The notes beneath the pieces are model-generated. The model was not told the origin of the DNA, did no database searches, and saw only the letters and a program-made list of their open reading frames with translations. Made by a program: the position numbers and the translations under genes. 64,000 nt of DNA, from contig JABACO010000017.1 of the NCBI GenBank assembly GCA_013339895.1, positions 8,020,144 to 8,084,143 of the forward strand, in the 5' to 3' direction. The stretch comes from Ephydatia muelleri (Eukaryota > Porifera > Demospongiae > Spongillida > Spongillidae). This document shows positions 1 through 12,295 of the stretch, in pieces (the first letter of the stretch is position 1; each line of letters opens with the position of its first letter).

Positions 1-88
1 ATGACAACACACTATCTACTATGGACAGGGTATCAGCTGGCCGTCACTTTTGCAGAGCCCACAAACAAACTATTCTTATATTTGGTGT

Positions 89-209
<121 letters not shown>

Positions 210-309
210 CCTCCACAAGCACTTAAGATCCTGACCATTCTGTAATATACATATCAAAAGCCCCTGAGAATACTGTCCTTCAAAACGCCACTACTAGTCT
301 CCCACTCAC

Positions 310-3300
310 CTCCAGACGATGGCTGCATGATCCCTGGGTCCCTACCAAGACCCCCTGAGGCCTCATGAGGGATTAAAGGTGTAGGGGAGGGTGTCCCCTG
401 CTGGGGGGAGGGGGCAGTGGGAGGGGGAGGAGTAGGGGAGGCGGAACCACACCCGGGAGGAATATGCAGTCTGGAGTTTCTGAGGGATTGAGTGGCCATG
501 GCTGGTGATTTGGTCTCCTGCTGCCCTTCGATTGGGGTGGGGGTGTGTCTTGTGGGAGGGGTGAGAGAGTGCATTGTGGGAGGAACTGCTGTTGGTTCAC
601 ATGAAGAGTCAAATGCTATCATTGAAGAGTGAGAGGGAGGGGGGAGAGGGAGAAGAAAGAGAGGGGGAGAAAGGGAGGGGAGATGGGAAGAAAGGGAGAG
701 AATGGAGAGGGGGAGAGATGAGGAAAAGAGAGAAAGGAGAAAGGAAGGGAGAGGGAGGGGTAGAAATAAAGATTGAATATTGAAAATGTTCACAATTCCT
801 ACTTCAACACGTACCTCCTTCATTCGATTCAGAAGTCTCTGTGATCACGCCCATATCTGGACAGCCCTTCTGTTCAGCAAACCTCACTGGTTGGTTTGCC
901 TCGTCCAAAAGTCTAGACCTCGCCTAGCAACCAGGGGTTAGCAGTAACCAAACTCATTACCAACTAAATTACCATCCAAATTACCAACCAAATTGTCAAA
1001 CCAAATTACCAACCAAACTGTACCAATCAATTACTGTTAACATTAAATCGAAGCCTCAATACAGGCACTGTTTTAGGCGTTGCAAATTGCTTGATTCCAA
1101 CATATGTGCAAACAGCCAGCTCATGAAATAAGAATAAACAACTTAGTAAAGAGGGACTTAAAGAGGGACTTACAAGGTGGCAGCAGAGAAACAATGCCAG
1201 CGAGCTGCTGGAGCTAGGTATACTCTGATTGGAGCACACCCTACATTTAGCAAGTTGAATCGTTCCAATTTACAAAAACCTTTCTAGAAGCATTCTTTGG
1301 TTCTTAGAGCTGTAGATAAAACTTCACCGTTCGCCAAATGTACACATTTTCCAACTCCTATATGCCCTCTGTCATCAAAATTGTGGGCAATTTCCACTAT
1401 CTCAATCGCTTATCTGAAGAGCCTTAATCTTAAAATGAAGCCCTACGTTTTAGTGTTACATTTTCCGAGTTCAAATTTGTTTGATGCCATTGAATGCGAA
1501 GACCAGACAGAGGTTGGAATAAAATGCCTATGCTACCCTCCTTCACCTACCCTCCCTCACCTACCCCTTACATACCCTCCCTCAACTACCCTCCCTCACC
1601 TACCCTCCTTCACCTAACCCCCTTCCCTACCCACCCTCACCTACCCTCCATCACCTACCCTCCCTTACTACCCTCCCTCACCTACCCTCCCTCACCCTAC
1701 CTCTCCATAGCCACAACCACACTTCGCAATCCATCTAAAGAAATGGCTGACTAATGCACATCTGATCAGGTTCATACAAATGGCTGACTGGTCTGACATG
1801 ACAATGCGTGTGTCCCTAGCAACAAGCTACATGCATGTACATGAGCATTTGTTTCTGAGTGGCCTCATTTTAATTTGCCCTTCAGCAAAACACCACCCTG
1901 CCATGAGGAAGTGGTACACTCCACCCATCTCCATACCTAGGTCACATGCACCTCATGTGCTGCCCTTGGCAATGCCCACCTTGTACACACACAGCATGTT
2001 CTGTTCAATGCTCTTGATGATGGCCGACTGGACAGGCTGCTTGGCCTTTGGTCTGACACTGATGAAGACATCCAGCTCTGCACTCAATTGCCCAATCACT
2101 GCTGCAGGGGTGGTCACATGCACACAGGCATAGGTCACAAGCACACAGGCACAGGTCACATGCACATCACATGCACACGGGCACAGGTCACAAGCACACG
2201 GGCACAGGTCACATGCACACAGGCATAGGTCACAAGCACACAGGCACAGGTCACATGCACACGGGCACAGGTCACATGCACACAGGCACAGGTCACATGC
2301 ACATCACATGCATACGGGCACAGGTCACAAGCACACGGGCACAGGTCACATGCACATCACATGCACACGGGCACAGGTCACATGCACACGGGCACAGGTC
2401 ACATGCACACGGGCACAGGTCACATGCACACGGGCACAGGTCACATGCACACAGGCACGGGTCACATGCACACGGGCACGGGTCACATGCACACGGGCAC
2501 AGGTCACATGCACATCACATGCACACGGGCACAGGGCACATGTCACATGCACACGGGCACAGGTCACATGACACTCACATGAGCTCACAGTCTCTTCTTC
2601 AGTTTCATGAAGGTCAAACAGCAGCACAACAGGGAGACAACCCTACAACAGACAGATTAAGACACACTACATGAAAGCTGAGAGCTCTCTACCTACACCA
2701 TCACCCTCCCACTATCAACCAATATTCCCCCCACCATTACCTCCACCCCCCCCCCCCTCCACTCACAATGAGGCGATGTCTAGCCAGCAACACTCCTTCT
2801 ATCCCTCCTCGAATGATCACCAAATTGCTCTGTGCCTTGTAAGTTGGGTCTGGGAACTGGATCCTAGCAAAACATAGTGAAAAGAAAAACTAGTACTGGT
2901 CCCCAGTCCCAAAAGCACACACACTGGTCCCCATTCCCAACAGCACACATACTGGTCCCCAGTCTCTTACGTGGTGGAGGTCTCCTGAGTGATCTTGGAC
3001 AGGTTCATACCTGCATTGCCAATCACCACGCGATGATGCTGGGAGGGTATCTCCATATGGAGCTCCACTGGTGTATCACAAGCATTGCTGGACTCTGTAG
3101 GACAAATGTGAGTGGTGTAAATATTTCTATGTGTGCGTGAGTGCGTGCGTGTGTGTGTGTGTGTGTGTGTGCGTGTGCGTGTGTGTGCGGATCACAATCT
3201 CCTCCCCAGGCCCACTTGCCTGTGAAGTACTCCACTAGCTTGCTAATGGCCAGCTTCAGTCCATCCTGGTAACACACCACACCTCTCAGAGTCACTTGCA

Positions 3301-4823
3301 GCGAGTAGTTATTGGGCAACTAAGGAATGGAGGTGATGGCAGCCATTACTAGTTGCTAGGCAACTATGAGATGGAGGTGATGGCAGCCATTACTAGTTGC
3401 TAGGCAACTAAGGGATGGAGGTGATGGCAGCCATTACTACTGCACTCCTTAATATCTGCATTTAGGATGGCCCTTTTGACCACACCCACACGTTGACCAC
3501 ACCCACACAAGGCTCACTGTCTTGAAGAAGACCATGACATTGTATGGAGCCATCATGTCCCTGACATTGAGCATCTTCAAGTTAAGATCTCCGGGCATGG
3601 GAGTGTAAAACTTGACAACCAAGGGTAGAAGCTCCTTAGAAGGGAAGGACACATCAGGATGATAGTGGTCTCTTTCACACCTTTAGCTCGTCACATCCTT
3701 CATGCCCCACCCCCAAGCCTTCACATTTGATCCCATTAGACTCCCAAGCGACATACTCACCTTTACTACTCCCATGACCACACCCTCCTCTCACCATGAC
3801 TCCTCCCACAACCACACCCTCCTCTCATAACTCCTTCCACAACCACACCCTCCTCTCATCATGACTCCTCCCACAACCACACCCTCCTCTCGCCATGACT
3901 CCTCCCACAACCACACCCCCTCACCCTAATCTTCTGCCTTGCCATCTCCACCCCTTGTACTGGTCCCATGATGGACACTTGGTTACACTTCTCTCCTTTC
4001 CTCGTGGCATGATTGGTATCGGGAAAGTGGATGTGACATTTGCTCTCTTCGTGAACTGTGCGGAAAGATGGCAACAGTCATGTGATAATGAGATGGTCAT
4101 GTGATTGTGCAATGAGGTCATGTGATGATTTCATGCAGAAAATTGAGGGCATAAGAGAAGTATGATGTCATACATGCATTGGTGGTCATGTGATGTGAAG
4201 GTATGCAAAGGTATGCAAAGGTATGCAAGGATATGCAAAGATATGCAACAGTGTACACAGGTTAGGAGTGAGGTCAGATGCAGAATGACATCATAATGGA
4301 TGACATGCGCAAGTCATGTGGGCACACCATTTGGAGATGCAGACAACACAATGCTAACAGGCCTTCACACACCTCTCTTAATGTTGACACCTTCTTTCCC
4401 AATGACATGGGAATGCTCAGAGTAGGGAATATCGATCTACGGGTAATTAGAGAAACAATGTGAAAACAGAGGAACAAAGTTTGATGATAGTACGCCTCAC
4501 CAGACCTCCACCTCTTACACACCTCCACCTCTTACAGACCTCCACCTCTTACACACCTCCACCTCTTACACACCTCCACCTCTTACACACCTCACCTCTT
4601 ACACACCTCCACCTCTTACCACACAGGGTCATGAAGTTGAACACACACTACCACACATACTCTCTCATACACATGTACACAAATACACACACACATACAC
4701 ATGTGCAGACAAAGGACATACCTTCAGAGTGATGCGGCTTGATTTGGCATCCAGGTCAGTAAGAATTCTCTCTCTTGCTTTCTGAACGGCCTCAGGGCAG
4801 TCCAACCACCTTGACATGTGGGT

Positions 4824-4878
<55 letters not shown>

Positions 4879-4936
4879 TATACATGTACACACACATATA
4901 TATACACACACAACCAACACACACACAACACAACAC

Positions 4937-4969
<33 letters not shown>

Positions 4970-7552
4970 CACAACACAGCACGCACAAACACACACACAC
5001 ACACACACGCACAGACACACACTTATTCTAATACATACCTTTCTGGACTTTGCTCCTACTTTTAGCTTCGATGGCCACAGAATTAGTGTTCCAGTCTCAT
5101 CCATGATACACTGAAAGTACTCCACAGCACTGCTACAACCATGTCCCCGCCGGCTAGGTGTGGTGGTGAGAGGTGTGGTGTGAGGAGGTGTGGTGTGGGG
5201 AGGTGTGGTGTGGGGAGGTGTGGTGGTGGGAGGTGTGGTGTGGGGAGGTGTGGTGTGAGGAGGTGTGGTGTGGGAGTGTGGTGTGAGGAGGTGTGGTGTG
5301 GGAGGTGTGGTGTTGGGAGGTGTGGTGGTGGGAGGTGTGGTGTGGGAGGGTGTGGTGTGGGAGGTCTGGTGGGTGTAGTGGGAGGTGTGGTGTTGAGGGT
5401 GTGGTGTGGGGAGGTGTGGAGGTGTTGGTGTGGGAGGTGTGGTGTGTGGGTGTGGGAGGTGTGGTGTGAGGAGGTGTGGTGTGGGGATTGTGGGAGTGTT
5501 TGGTGTGGGAGGTGTGTGTGGGGGAGGAATTATTCAATAGGGCATTGTAGTATGCGACACCATGTTAGAGCATAGTCATGCCCCATTCCTCCTTAGTCAT
5601 GTCCCATTCCTCCTTAGTCATGTCCCATTCCTCCTTAGTCATGCCCCATTCCTCCTTAGTCATGCCCCATTCCTCCTTAGTCATGTCCCATTCCTCCTTA
5701 GTCATGCCCCATTCCTCCTTAGTCATGCCCCATTCCTCCTTAGTCATGCCCCATTCCTCCTTAGTCATGTCCCATTCCTCCTTAGTCATGCCCCATTCCT
5801 CCTTAGTCATGTCCCATTCCTCCTTAGTCATGGTCATGCCCCATTCCTCCTTAGTCATGCCCCATTCCTCCTTAGTCATGTCCCATTCCTCCTTAGTCAT
5901 GCCCCATTCCTCCTTAGTCATGTCCCATTCCTCCTTAGTCATGTCCCATTCCTCCTTAGTCATGTCCCATTCCTCCTTAGTCATGTCCCATTCCTCCTTA
6001 GTCATGTCCCATTCCTCTTAGTCATGTCCATTCCTCTTAGTCATGCCCATTCCTCCTTAGTCATGTCCCATTCCCTCCTTAGTCATGTCCCATTCCTCCT
6101 TAGTCATGCCCCATTCCTCCTTAGTCATGCCCCATTCCTCCTTAGTCATGTCCCATTCCTCCTTAGTCATGCCCATTCCTCCTTAGTCATGTCCCATTCC
6201 TCCTTAGTCATGCCCCATTCCTCCTTAGTCATGCCCCATTCCTCCTTAGTCATGCCCCATTCCTCCTTAGTCATGTCCATTCCTCCTTAGTCATGTCCCA
6301 TTCCTCCTTAGTCATGTCCCATTCCTCCTTAGTCATGTCCCCATTCCTCCTTAGTCATGTCCCATTCCTCCTTAGTCATGCCCCATTCCTCCTTAGTCAT
6401 GTCCCATTCCTCCTTAGTCATGTCCCCATTCCTCCTTAGTCATGCCCCATTCCTCCTTAGTCATGCCCCATTCCTCCTTAGTCATGTCCCATTCCTCCTT
6501 AGTCATGCCCCATTCCTCCTTAGTCATGTCCCATTCCTCCTTAGTCATGTCCCATTCCTCCTTAGTCATGTCCCATTCCTCCTTAGTCATGTCCCATTCC
6601 TCCTTAGTCATGCCCCATTCCTCCTTAGTCATGTCCCATTCCTCCTTAGTCATGTCCCATTCCTCCTTAGTCATGTCCCATTCCTCCTTAGTCATGTCCC
6701 ATTCCTCCTTAGTCATGTCCCATTCCTCCTTAGTCATGTCCCATTCCTCCTTAGTCATGTCCCATTCCTCCTTAGTCATGCCCCATTCCTCCTTAGTCAT
6801 GTCCCATTCCTCCTTAGTCATGCCCCATTCCTCCTTAGTCATGTCCCATTCCTCCTTAGTCATGCCCCATTCCTCCTTAGTCATGTCCCATTCCTCCTTA
6901 GTCATGTCCCATTCCTCCTTAGTCATGTCCCATTCTTCCTTTGCCAAACATGAAATGTAAAAATGATTTGCTTTAATAATAAACAATTGAAACACTACTA
7001 CAGCCACTGCCATATTTGGTTACATCAAAAACAATTGTTTGTTTTGAGATGTAAAAAATACCCACACAACATGCGAACACATGCACACATGCACACCACA
7101 CACACACCACACATGCACACACACCACATATGCACACACACACCACACATGCACACACACACCACACATGCACACACACACCACACATGCACACCACACA
7201 TACACACACATGCACACCACATGCACACACACACCACACATACACACACACTACACACACACACACACCACATGCACACACAGATAAGACAGCACACATT
7301 ACGCACGCACATACCTAGTATCAATTTCTCGAGTTTCTTGCGATCCACAGGAAACTTCTTCTCAATGTTCTTTGGGTCGGTGATGTAACCGATGTACTCA
7401 TCACTTGTGGAGCTCGTCCGCTGAAGGGAACCATTGTGGTCTGGGGAAGAGGCACAGCACAACATCACAGAGCAGTATTTGCACAGTGACATAGCAATTT
7501 AAGAGATGAACAGAGTAGGAAGGTCAGTGTGTTGGTGTGTGTGTACTGTACA

Positions 7553-7609
<57 letters not shown>

Positions 7610-8751
7610 GTACATCACAACTGATTGCCTATGGAGTAGGCGAGTTAGTCGCAACGCTGCCATTACAGCTGGTAGTGGGTGTGACTTGACCAATCCTTGG
7701 GTCAGTCACAATATCCAATTGTGTATTCTCTAGCCAGGCATATATCTTCAATGTTGTTCGGTGCATATTCACATGTGCATGTACCTCAGCTTATCAATTC
7801 CTCTTTGAATCCATCAATTTAAAAATGCATAAGGCCGTAAGGCAGGAAGCAAATATACACACACGTGAGGGGTTTGTTTTTTTGTCATTGTTCATCTTGT
7901 GACAACTTTGGTATCATTTTTTATGTCCCTATTGCATCAGTGACGTAGGAATCGTAGCGCTCAGCCTTGATGGTCACTAGATTGTTTCTTGGTAAAAAGA
8001 AGTAATTAAAGTCCGTGACTGGCATCGAGGAAGTAAATTGATGTGCCAATTTTATCAGTGCATTTGGGGTCAGAATAGTAATATAATAGTAGGTATTTTA
8101 AGAAGCCCACTCGTTGAACATAATATTCAACCAGTTAAATAACAATGACGCAACACTATTTTCATACATCACATTAAGCCCAGGGTTCTGTGTCTGTTGT
8201 GATAATACTGGTCTGTACTTTGATGAAAAGGGATGGGGCAGAAAATCTTTTGACTGACTAACTGCTAATAGTTTAAGTGCTAACTGCTAAACAAACAGCC
8301 TCACCTTTGCCTTTTTAGGAATACTTACCAAACCACAAAGTTGTCTTCCATAACACATCTTTAATGAAATTAGCACATTGCCAAACCATCACCCTCTTAA
8401 CCTCAATGTCTTCCCTCCTCCCTTCCCCTCCATCCCTTCCCCTCCTCCCTTCCCCTCCTCCCCTTCCTTGCTGATCACTGCTATCCCTCTCACCTCCACA
8501 ACACAACAATAGGCACACAAGACCATCAATGACATTCAATGGTTTCCTTTGGCTCAGGAAATAAACCACACCCTTCTATGTGAATCACTTGCCTTAAGTC
8601 AAATAACCAAACTGCAATTACTAGTTTAACCCTTAGGATCCATGGAAATTACTACTCATCCTGTTTTGAGACTTTACAAAACACAAACATGTAAGCGTAT
8701 TCATAGACATGCCCCCCCCACAAAAAAAACCAGCAATCACCACAAACATAT

Positions 8752-8840
<89 letters not shown>

Positions 8841-9117
8841 CGAATACAAACACACACATGGTATACATACATGTGCACACACACACACACATGCACATAT
8901 ATACACACATGCATATGCACACACATACATGTACATACATGCATAGATACACACACATACATACACAAATATACACACATGCATAAACATACGTACACAC
9001 ATTCACTTGTGTAAACACACACATACGTACACATACCTACACACACATACTACACACACACACGTGTGCACATACATACGTACACACACATACACACATA
9101 CGTACACACACATACAC

Positions 9118-9168
<51 letters not shown>

Positions 9169-9496
9169 GTACGAGCAACTCTACTGGCGATTCTTGGGCT
9201 CAGACCATACCATCGTTTACAAGGACCAGGACGTGTCTACTTCTTTGGGACTCGGACCAAGATAGTAAAGGCACGTGTACTAAGTTATGATAAATTGTAT
9301 AAGATGCATTTTACTCGAAACAAAACAGAAACTTGAGACTGTAATTAGCCCGAGGCGAAGATGGTGGTATTAAAAGTCAGTGTGCGCACTCACCGTGGGT
9401 TTGAACTGTGCAGGCAGCTGCAGCAGCGGGGGAATCACGGCTATCTTCCTCTTCCGCGGAAAGATCCGCTGATTGAAATTCAGCTTCGTTTGCCAT
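310..9496 (-). CDS. BICC1: Bicaudal-C family RNA-binding protein, 3' end outside the window
   Basis: KH-domain RNA-binding protein; family members bind mRNA 3' UTRs and control translation and decay through KH repeats and a C-terminal SAM polymer. Exons found by frame, splice sites and family similarity: 9496-9394 (ATG at 9496), 7440-7315, about 5132-5039, 4823-4722, 4436-4373, 4055-3925, 3634-3518, 3319-3220, 3094-2971, 2863-2767, 2642-2579, 2101-1980, then less surely 869-815 and 615-310. Family landmarks are FPVDRKKLEKLI, WPSKLKVGAKS, EHSHVIGKEGVNIKR (GxxG loop GKEG), CHIHFPDTNH, VVIGNAGMNLSK, IQFPDPTYKAQS and LDVFISVRPKAKQP. The 615-310 exon is Pro/Ser-rich linker and ends at GGAG|GTGAGT; no SAM domain is in the window. 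Oddities: the 7440-7315 exon ends in phase 1 but the next needs phase 2, so a short exon or an indel is missed; KH1 contains a compensating frameshift; one intron uses a GC donor. Identity is sure, 3' exons are not. Confidence 0.93.
616..780. repeat. GA-rich low-complexity tract
   Basis: Purine-rich (GGGAGA/GAAAGG) tract just upstream, on the minus strand, of the acceptor at 616-617 of the last visible BICC1 exon. On the minus strand it is a pyrimidine run and may act as an extended polypyrimidine tract. Confidence 0.7.
1540..1706. repeat. Degenerate CCCTCACCTA minisatellite
   Basis: About fifteen degenerate copies of a 10-12 base unit (CTACCCTCCCTCAC) in the region between the BICC1 exons at 1980 and 869. 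No coding similarity seen. A possible further exon near 1230-1172 (minus) has a good GTAAGT donor but no recognisable protein. Confidence 0.75.
2104..2577. repeat. 21-bp minisatellite filling a BICC1 intron
   Basis: About twenty copies of a 21-base unit (CACATGCACACGGGCACAGGT with variants) occupy nearly all of the 477-base intron between BICC1 exons 2642-2579 and 2101-1980. Only the splice sites and a few flanking bases are not repeat. Confidence 0.93.
3324..3440. repeat. About 46-bp tandem repeat, 2.5 copies
   Basis: Units containing GGAGGTGATGGCAGCCATTA and GTTGCTAGGCAACTA lie in the BICC1 intron upstream of the 3319-3220 exon. GTTGCTAGGCAAC is itself palindromic. Confidence 0.85.
3772..3920. 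repeat. About 33-bp tandem repeat
   Basis: Four to five copies of a unit containing ACTCCTCCCACAACCACACC lie directly 3' (minus strand) of the donor of BICC1 exon 4055-3925. Confidence 0.85.
4497..4625. repeat. 17-bp tandem repeat
   Basis: About eight copies of CTCCACCTCTTACACAC lie in the BICC1 intron between exons 4823-4722 and 4436-4373. Confidence 0.88.
4827..5032. repeat. CA-rich repeat filling a BICC1 intron
   Basis: CA, CATA and CACAACA runs make up almost all of the 215-base intron between BICC1 exons at 5039 and 4823. Confidence 0.93.
5155..5525. repeat. G-rich GGTGTGGTGTGGGGA minisatellite
   Basis: About 370 bases of degenerate 13-15 base units (GGTGTGGTGTGGGGA) with many GG and GGGG runs on the plus strand, in a BICC1 intron. 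The G runs give quadruplex potential. Apparent reading frames on both strands are repeat artefacts. Confidence 0.9.
5575..6945. repeat. 21-bp minisatellite, about 65 copies
   Basis: Unit CATTCCTCCTTAGTCATGTCC is repeated about 65 times inside the large BICC1 intron. The main variation is one T/C site (ATGTCCC against ATGCCCC). A few units lose one base, one region has a doubled GTCATG (about 5827-5835), and the last unit before 6945 is degraded. Because 21 is divisible by three and no unit has a stop in several frames, long artefactual reading frames appear on both strands. Confidence 0.97.
7060..7300. repeat. CACACCACACATG repeat
   Basis: CA-rich units (CACACACACCACACATGCA) lie directly 3' (minus strand) of the BICC1 exon 7440-7315. 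Confidence 0.9.
7540..7606. repeat. (GT)n microsatellite
   Basis: Nearly pure GT run in the first BICC1 intron (7441-9393). The rest of the intron between 7610 and 8750 shows no gene, apart from a CCTCCCTTCCC-rich stretch at 8400-8470. Confidence 0.95.
8752..9166. repeat. CA/TACA microsatellite cluster
   Basis: A pure CA run of about 75 bases is followed by mixed CACATACATGCA units and a second CA run, in the first BICC1 intron about 230 bases from the first exon. Confidence 0.95.
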
Positions 9497-9951
9497 GATT
9501 CCTCCTTGTCCGAACGGGAGAAGATCAACCCTCGATCTTTCTTTTTCTATCTAATTACTACGATAGGTGAGTAATTGGAATGCACACATACCGTAAACAC
9601 AATCATATGGGCTCGGAAACGAATCACGTGCCCCAACAATAAGCCTGCGGGCGGGGGGCCGGCAACGCCATCATTCCTGTCGACCCAGGATCACGTTTTT
9701 TAAGATCTTTGTAGAGAACAAGCTTTTAACTTTCTATAACTTTTTTTTCCGAGTGTCCTAACTGTCCTGTCAGTACGATTGCAGAATATGTAGCCACGAC
9801 GAACTTGGCAGGGGGAAACTTGTCGATCAGGTAATGTAAACCCCGGATGCATCACAAATGAAGGTTTAGTGTATCTATGACGATAATTTTATTGTTGTTG
9901 TTATTGTTTTTGCGCACAAACGACGAGGGTTATTGGCTTTTGCTGAAGGTT
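9497..9951. other. BICC1 upstream region
   Basis: Sequence just upstream of the BICC1 start at 9496 (minus). It is unique and free of long tandem repeats. No clear TATA box is seen, and no other gene. Confidence 0.4.
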
Positions 9952-10033
9952 AGGATCATATGGGATCATATGGGATCATATGGGATCATATCGGATCATA
10001 TCGGATCATATCGGATCATATCGGATCATATCG
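9952..10033. repeat. Decamer array GGATCATATG/GGATCATATC
   Basis: About eight copies of a 10-base unit. The first copies end in G, the later ones in C. The array runs straight into GGATCGTTTCCGCG, the terminal inverted repeat of the element at 10034, with which it shares GGATC. Confidence 0.92.
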
Positions 10034-10140
10034 GATCGTTTCCGCGAAATGGGACCTAACGCATGTTTTTCCCAATTTTTTTTATATTCTCGAAATCTGA
10101 AATGTACTCTACACATTGCTTCTTACTCGGACTGTAACAT
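10034..10140. mobile_element. Half of a MITE-like element (one TIR only)
   Basis: GATCGTTTCCGCGAAATGGG and the roughly 100 bases after it match, in reverse orientation, the right half of the element at 46735-46981, including the internal CATTGCTTCTTAC block. No second TIR was found downstream, so this is a broken copy. Confidence 0.7.
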
Positions 10141-10259
10141 AATGTAAACATTCTGTAAGTGACAAATCATTTGAAAATCATAAAGGGATTCGACGCGTTT
10201 TTTTCCTGTGTACTTTTTATTTTCACTTGACACTATTACATTTGTGGAATAGAACAAAT

Positions 10260-10570
10260 ACATGGAACGTTCTGTGAGATTTTGATCAATGATCATTGCG
10301 GATTTATGTTTATAACATAAGCCTCAAATCAGTTCTGAACGGTTAACGTTATCGACTTTCTATTTTCAACAATGATTTTGTCCTACATCATTCCTCTATA
10401 TGAAAATGTATTTTGCTGTCTCGCAAAAGCACAGCCGACGTTACGAGGTCCGATACCCCATGGGATTCAAAACCGCCACATCTTCAGGTAGGAGCGTTCC
10501 GTACACAGGAACACCCCCATGCAGGGTCGTATACGCAAGGGGTTCAAGCGGGTACACCGCGAACCTGTCA
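10260..10570. mobile_element. Dispersed repeat, inverted relative to 16600-16830
   Basis: The reverse complement of this stretch aligns with 16600-16830 around TTTTGAACCCCATGAGGTAT and ATCGGACCTCGTAA, the AAAATA block and the CGATAGCCTTAACC-like block. The match is diverged (roughly 70 percent by eye). Nature unknown; no coding potential seen. Confidence 0.55.
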
Positions 10571-11340
10571 CTGACCGCAAAAATTATCCTATACTAAATA
10601 ACAGCATGCATGCATACACGCAAACACCAGAAGCATGAGTCCATTAACTGAAGATCCTCTTCTGCAGCAGGAATGAGTTCAACGGTTGCAGCATGCACAA
10701 AGGCAGTGGCCAAGATCTTTTAGGAAGGTCGGGGCATTAGGACCAATGTCACAATCACAGCCACTCACAGGGTAGAGTCAGTACTTACTTTTTATTTTGC
10801 AACTCCATGTACTAAAAAAATAATAACCCCATTTTTTGATTAATCAACTGCTCAAAGTCCAAAAAACCTCTGCTCTCTTTGGCATGCAGATTAAGCCTCA
10901 TCATGCATTGTCAGAGCCAAAGCGTGGTGCTTTGCTGTCATGATTATGAGATTCATAGTACACATCAAGTTTTGTTTTTTTTGCTGTTAATTGTTTCCTA
11001 TCCTGTACTGTACACCTATTCCTTCATTCTTAAATTTCTCCTATATATAGGCTAAATCAGCCTATTTTAAGTATGAGTGTGTATGAGTGCATGTGTGTGT
11101 ATGTGTGTGTACATGTGTGTGTGCATGTGTGTGTACATGTGTGTGTACATGTGTGTGTGCATGTGTGCGTCTTTATACATGCACAAGTACAGCTAGAACG
11201 ATCCGTTCTATTTCCAACTTGCCAATTCCTCCTGACTGCCTGTTACGTGCGTTCCATTAGACCACACTGTTTTCGGACCCAACCACGAAATCAGCAGTCA
11301 TTTTCCCTCCTCGACCTCGTTCTTTTCTCAGTTCTTCCAT
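10571..11340. other. Intergenic stretch without recognised gene
   Basis: Moderately AT-rich unique sequence with a small GTGTGTACAT repeat at 11083-11165. No exon-like similarity seen. Confidence 0.4.
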
Positions 11341-11720
11341 TCGTCGCACACGCACATACACACACATACACACACAACACGTATGCACTGCTACACATGT
11401 GGCAAAACATTATAACACTGTCTAGTAATGATGGACACCCACATGCATACTGTTTGTGAATGTTTAGTTCCTACATTTGTTGCACAAATCCTCTGTAGAA
11501 GTATTCTTTTTGACTACTACTCTATGTGCATGTTGAGTTCCCATACAACTAGTCCTTCGTACATGACATAGAGCCTCACTTGAGGTGCGTGTAGCTACAT
11601 GCACTGTCCCACACACAACATGTACACACTGTTACACATGATAACACTGTGACCTCTATATGCATGTTTAGTTCCGACATGCATTCTATTCCATTTAACT
11701 GCTGTTGTGCATGTTTGTGC
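11340..11720. repeat. Inverted copy of the 0.7-kb repeat family
   Basis: Reads as a diverged reverse complement of parts of 14480-15245: GCACTGCTACACATGTGGCA, AAACATTATAACACTG, TGACTACTACTCTATGTGCA and CATAGAGCCTCACTTGAG all have counterparts there. A further partial copy is at about 12140-12260. Confidence 0.7.
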
Positions 11721-11894
11721 ATTGATTGATCCTTTGTAAACACATCATGACCCACCAGTCAATTGAATAATTTAATATTAGCCTATAGAATCTTGAGATG
11801 CATGAATTAATTTAATAATGATATGATTTTGTCACCAAAAATGTCTTTTTCAGCTATCGTTCTTTGACTACATTGTCGGCCTAAAAATGCACCT

Positions 11895-11934
<40 letters not shown>

Positions 11935-12295
11935 AGGGGCTCCACAGTCCCTGCAACATGTGTAAGACTTCAAGTTCCTACACACTCACATCATCTTTAT
12001 CTTTATCTAGTGAGTGTGTAGAAGTAAAGCTTTCCTATTTGGCATAAAACTTCTCTGTATGCTGCTCCCACTCAGCTGTATCGCTTACACACTGCAGAGA
12101 CTTTGGTCTCTATTTGCTCACACAAAGTTCAGCTCACACAATATGACCTCATACTGGTTCACAAATGTGCAGATTGGTTAGCACAATTCTTGAGCACAAC
12201 ACACACACAATACTATGCACTATTACACATGTGGCAAAACATTATAACACTCTTTATAAATGCATATCCAGAAATGAGCGGTCAAAAGTCAGAAG

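Noticed and set aside
1167..1239. Possible extra BICC1 exon with GTAAGT donor
   Set aside because: Good donor but no family similarity and no clear frame; left out of the exon list.
5575..6945. CRISPR-like array
   Set aside because: Units are directly adjacent with no unique spacers, and the host is a eukaryote; it is a minisatellite.
5562..7013. Long open frames with repeats of FLLSHVP, MSHSSLV or TKEEWDM on both strands
   Set aside because: They are translations of the 21-base minisatellite within a BICC1 intron; open in several frames on both strands, no start context, no similarity.
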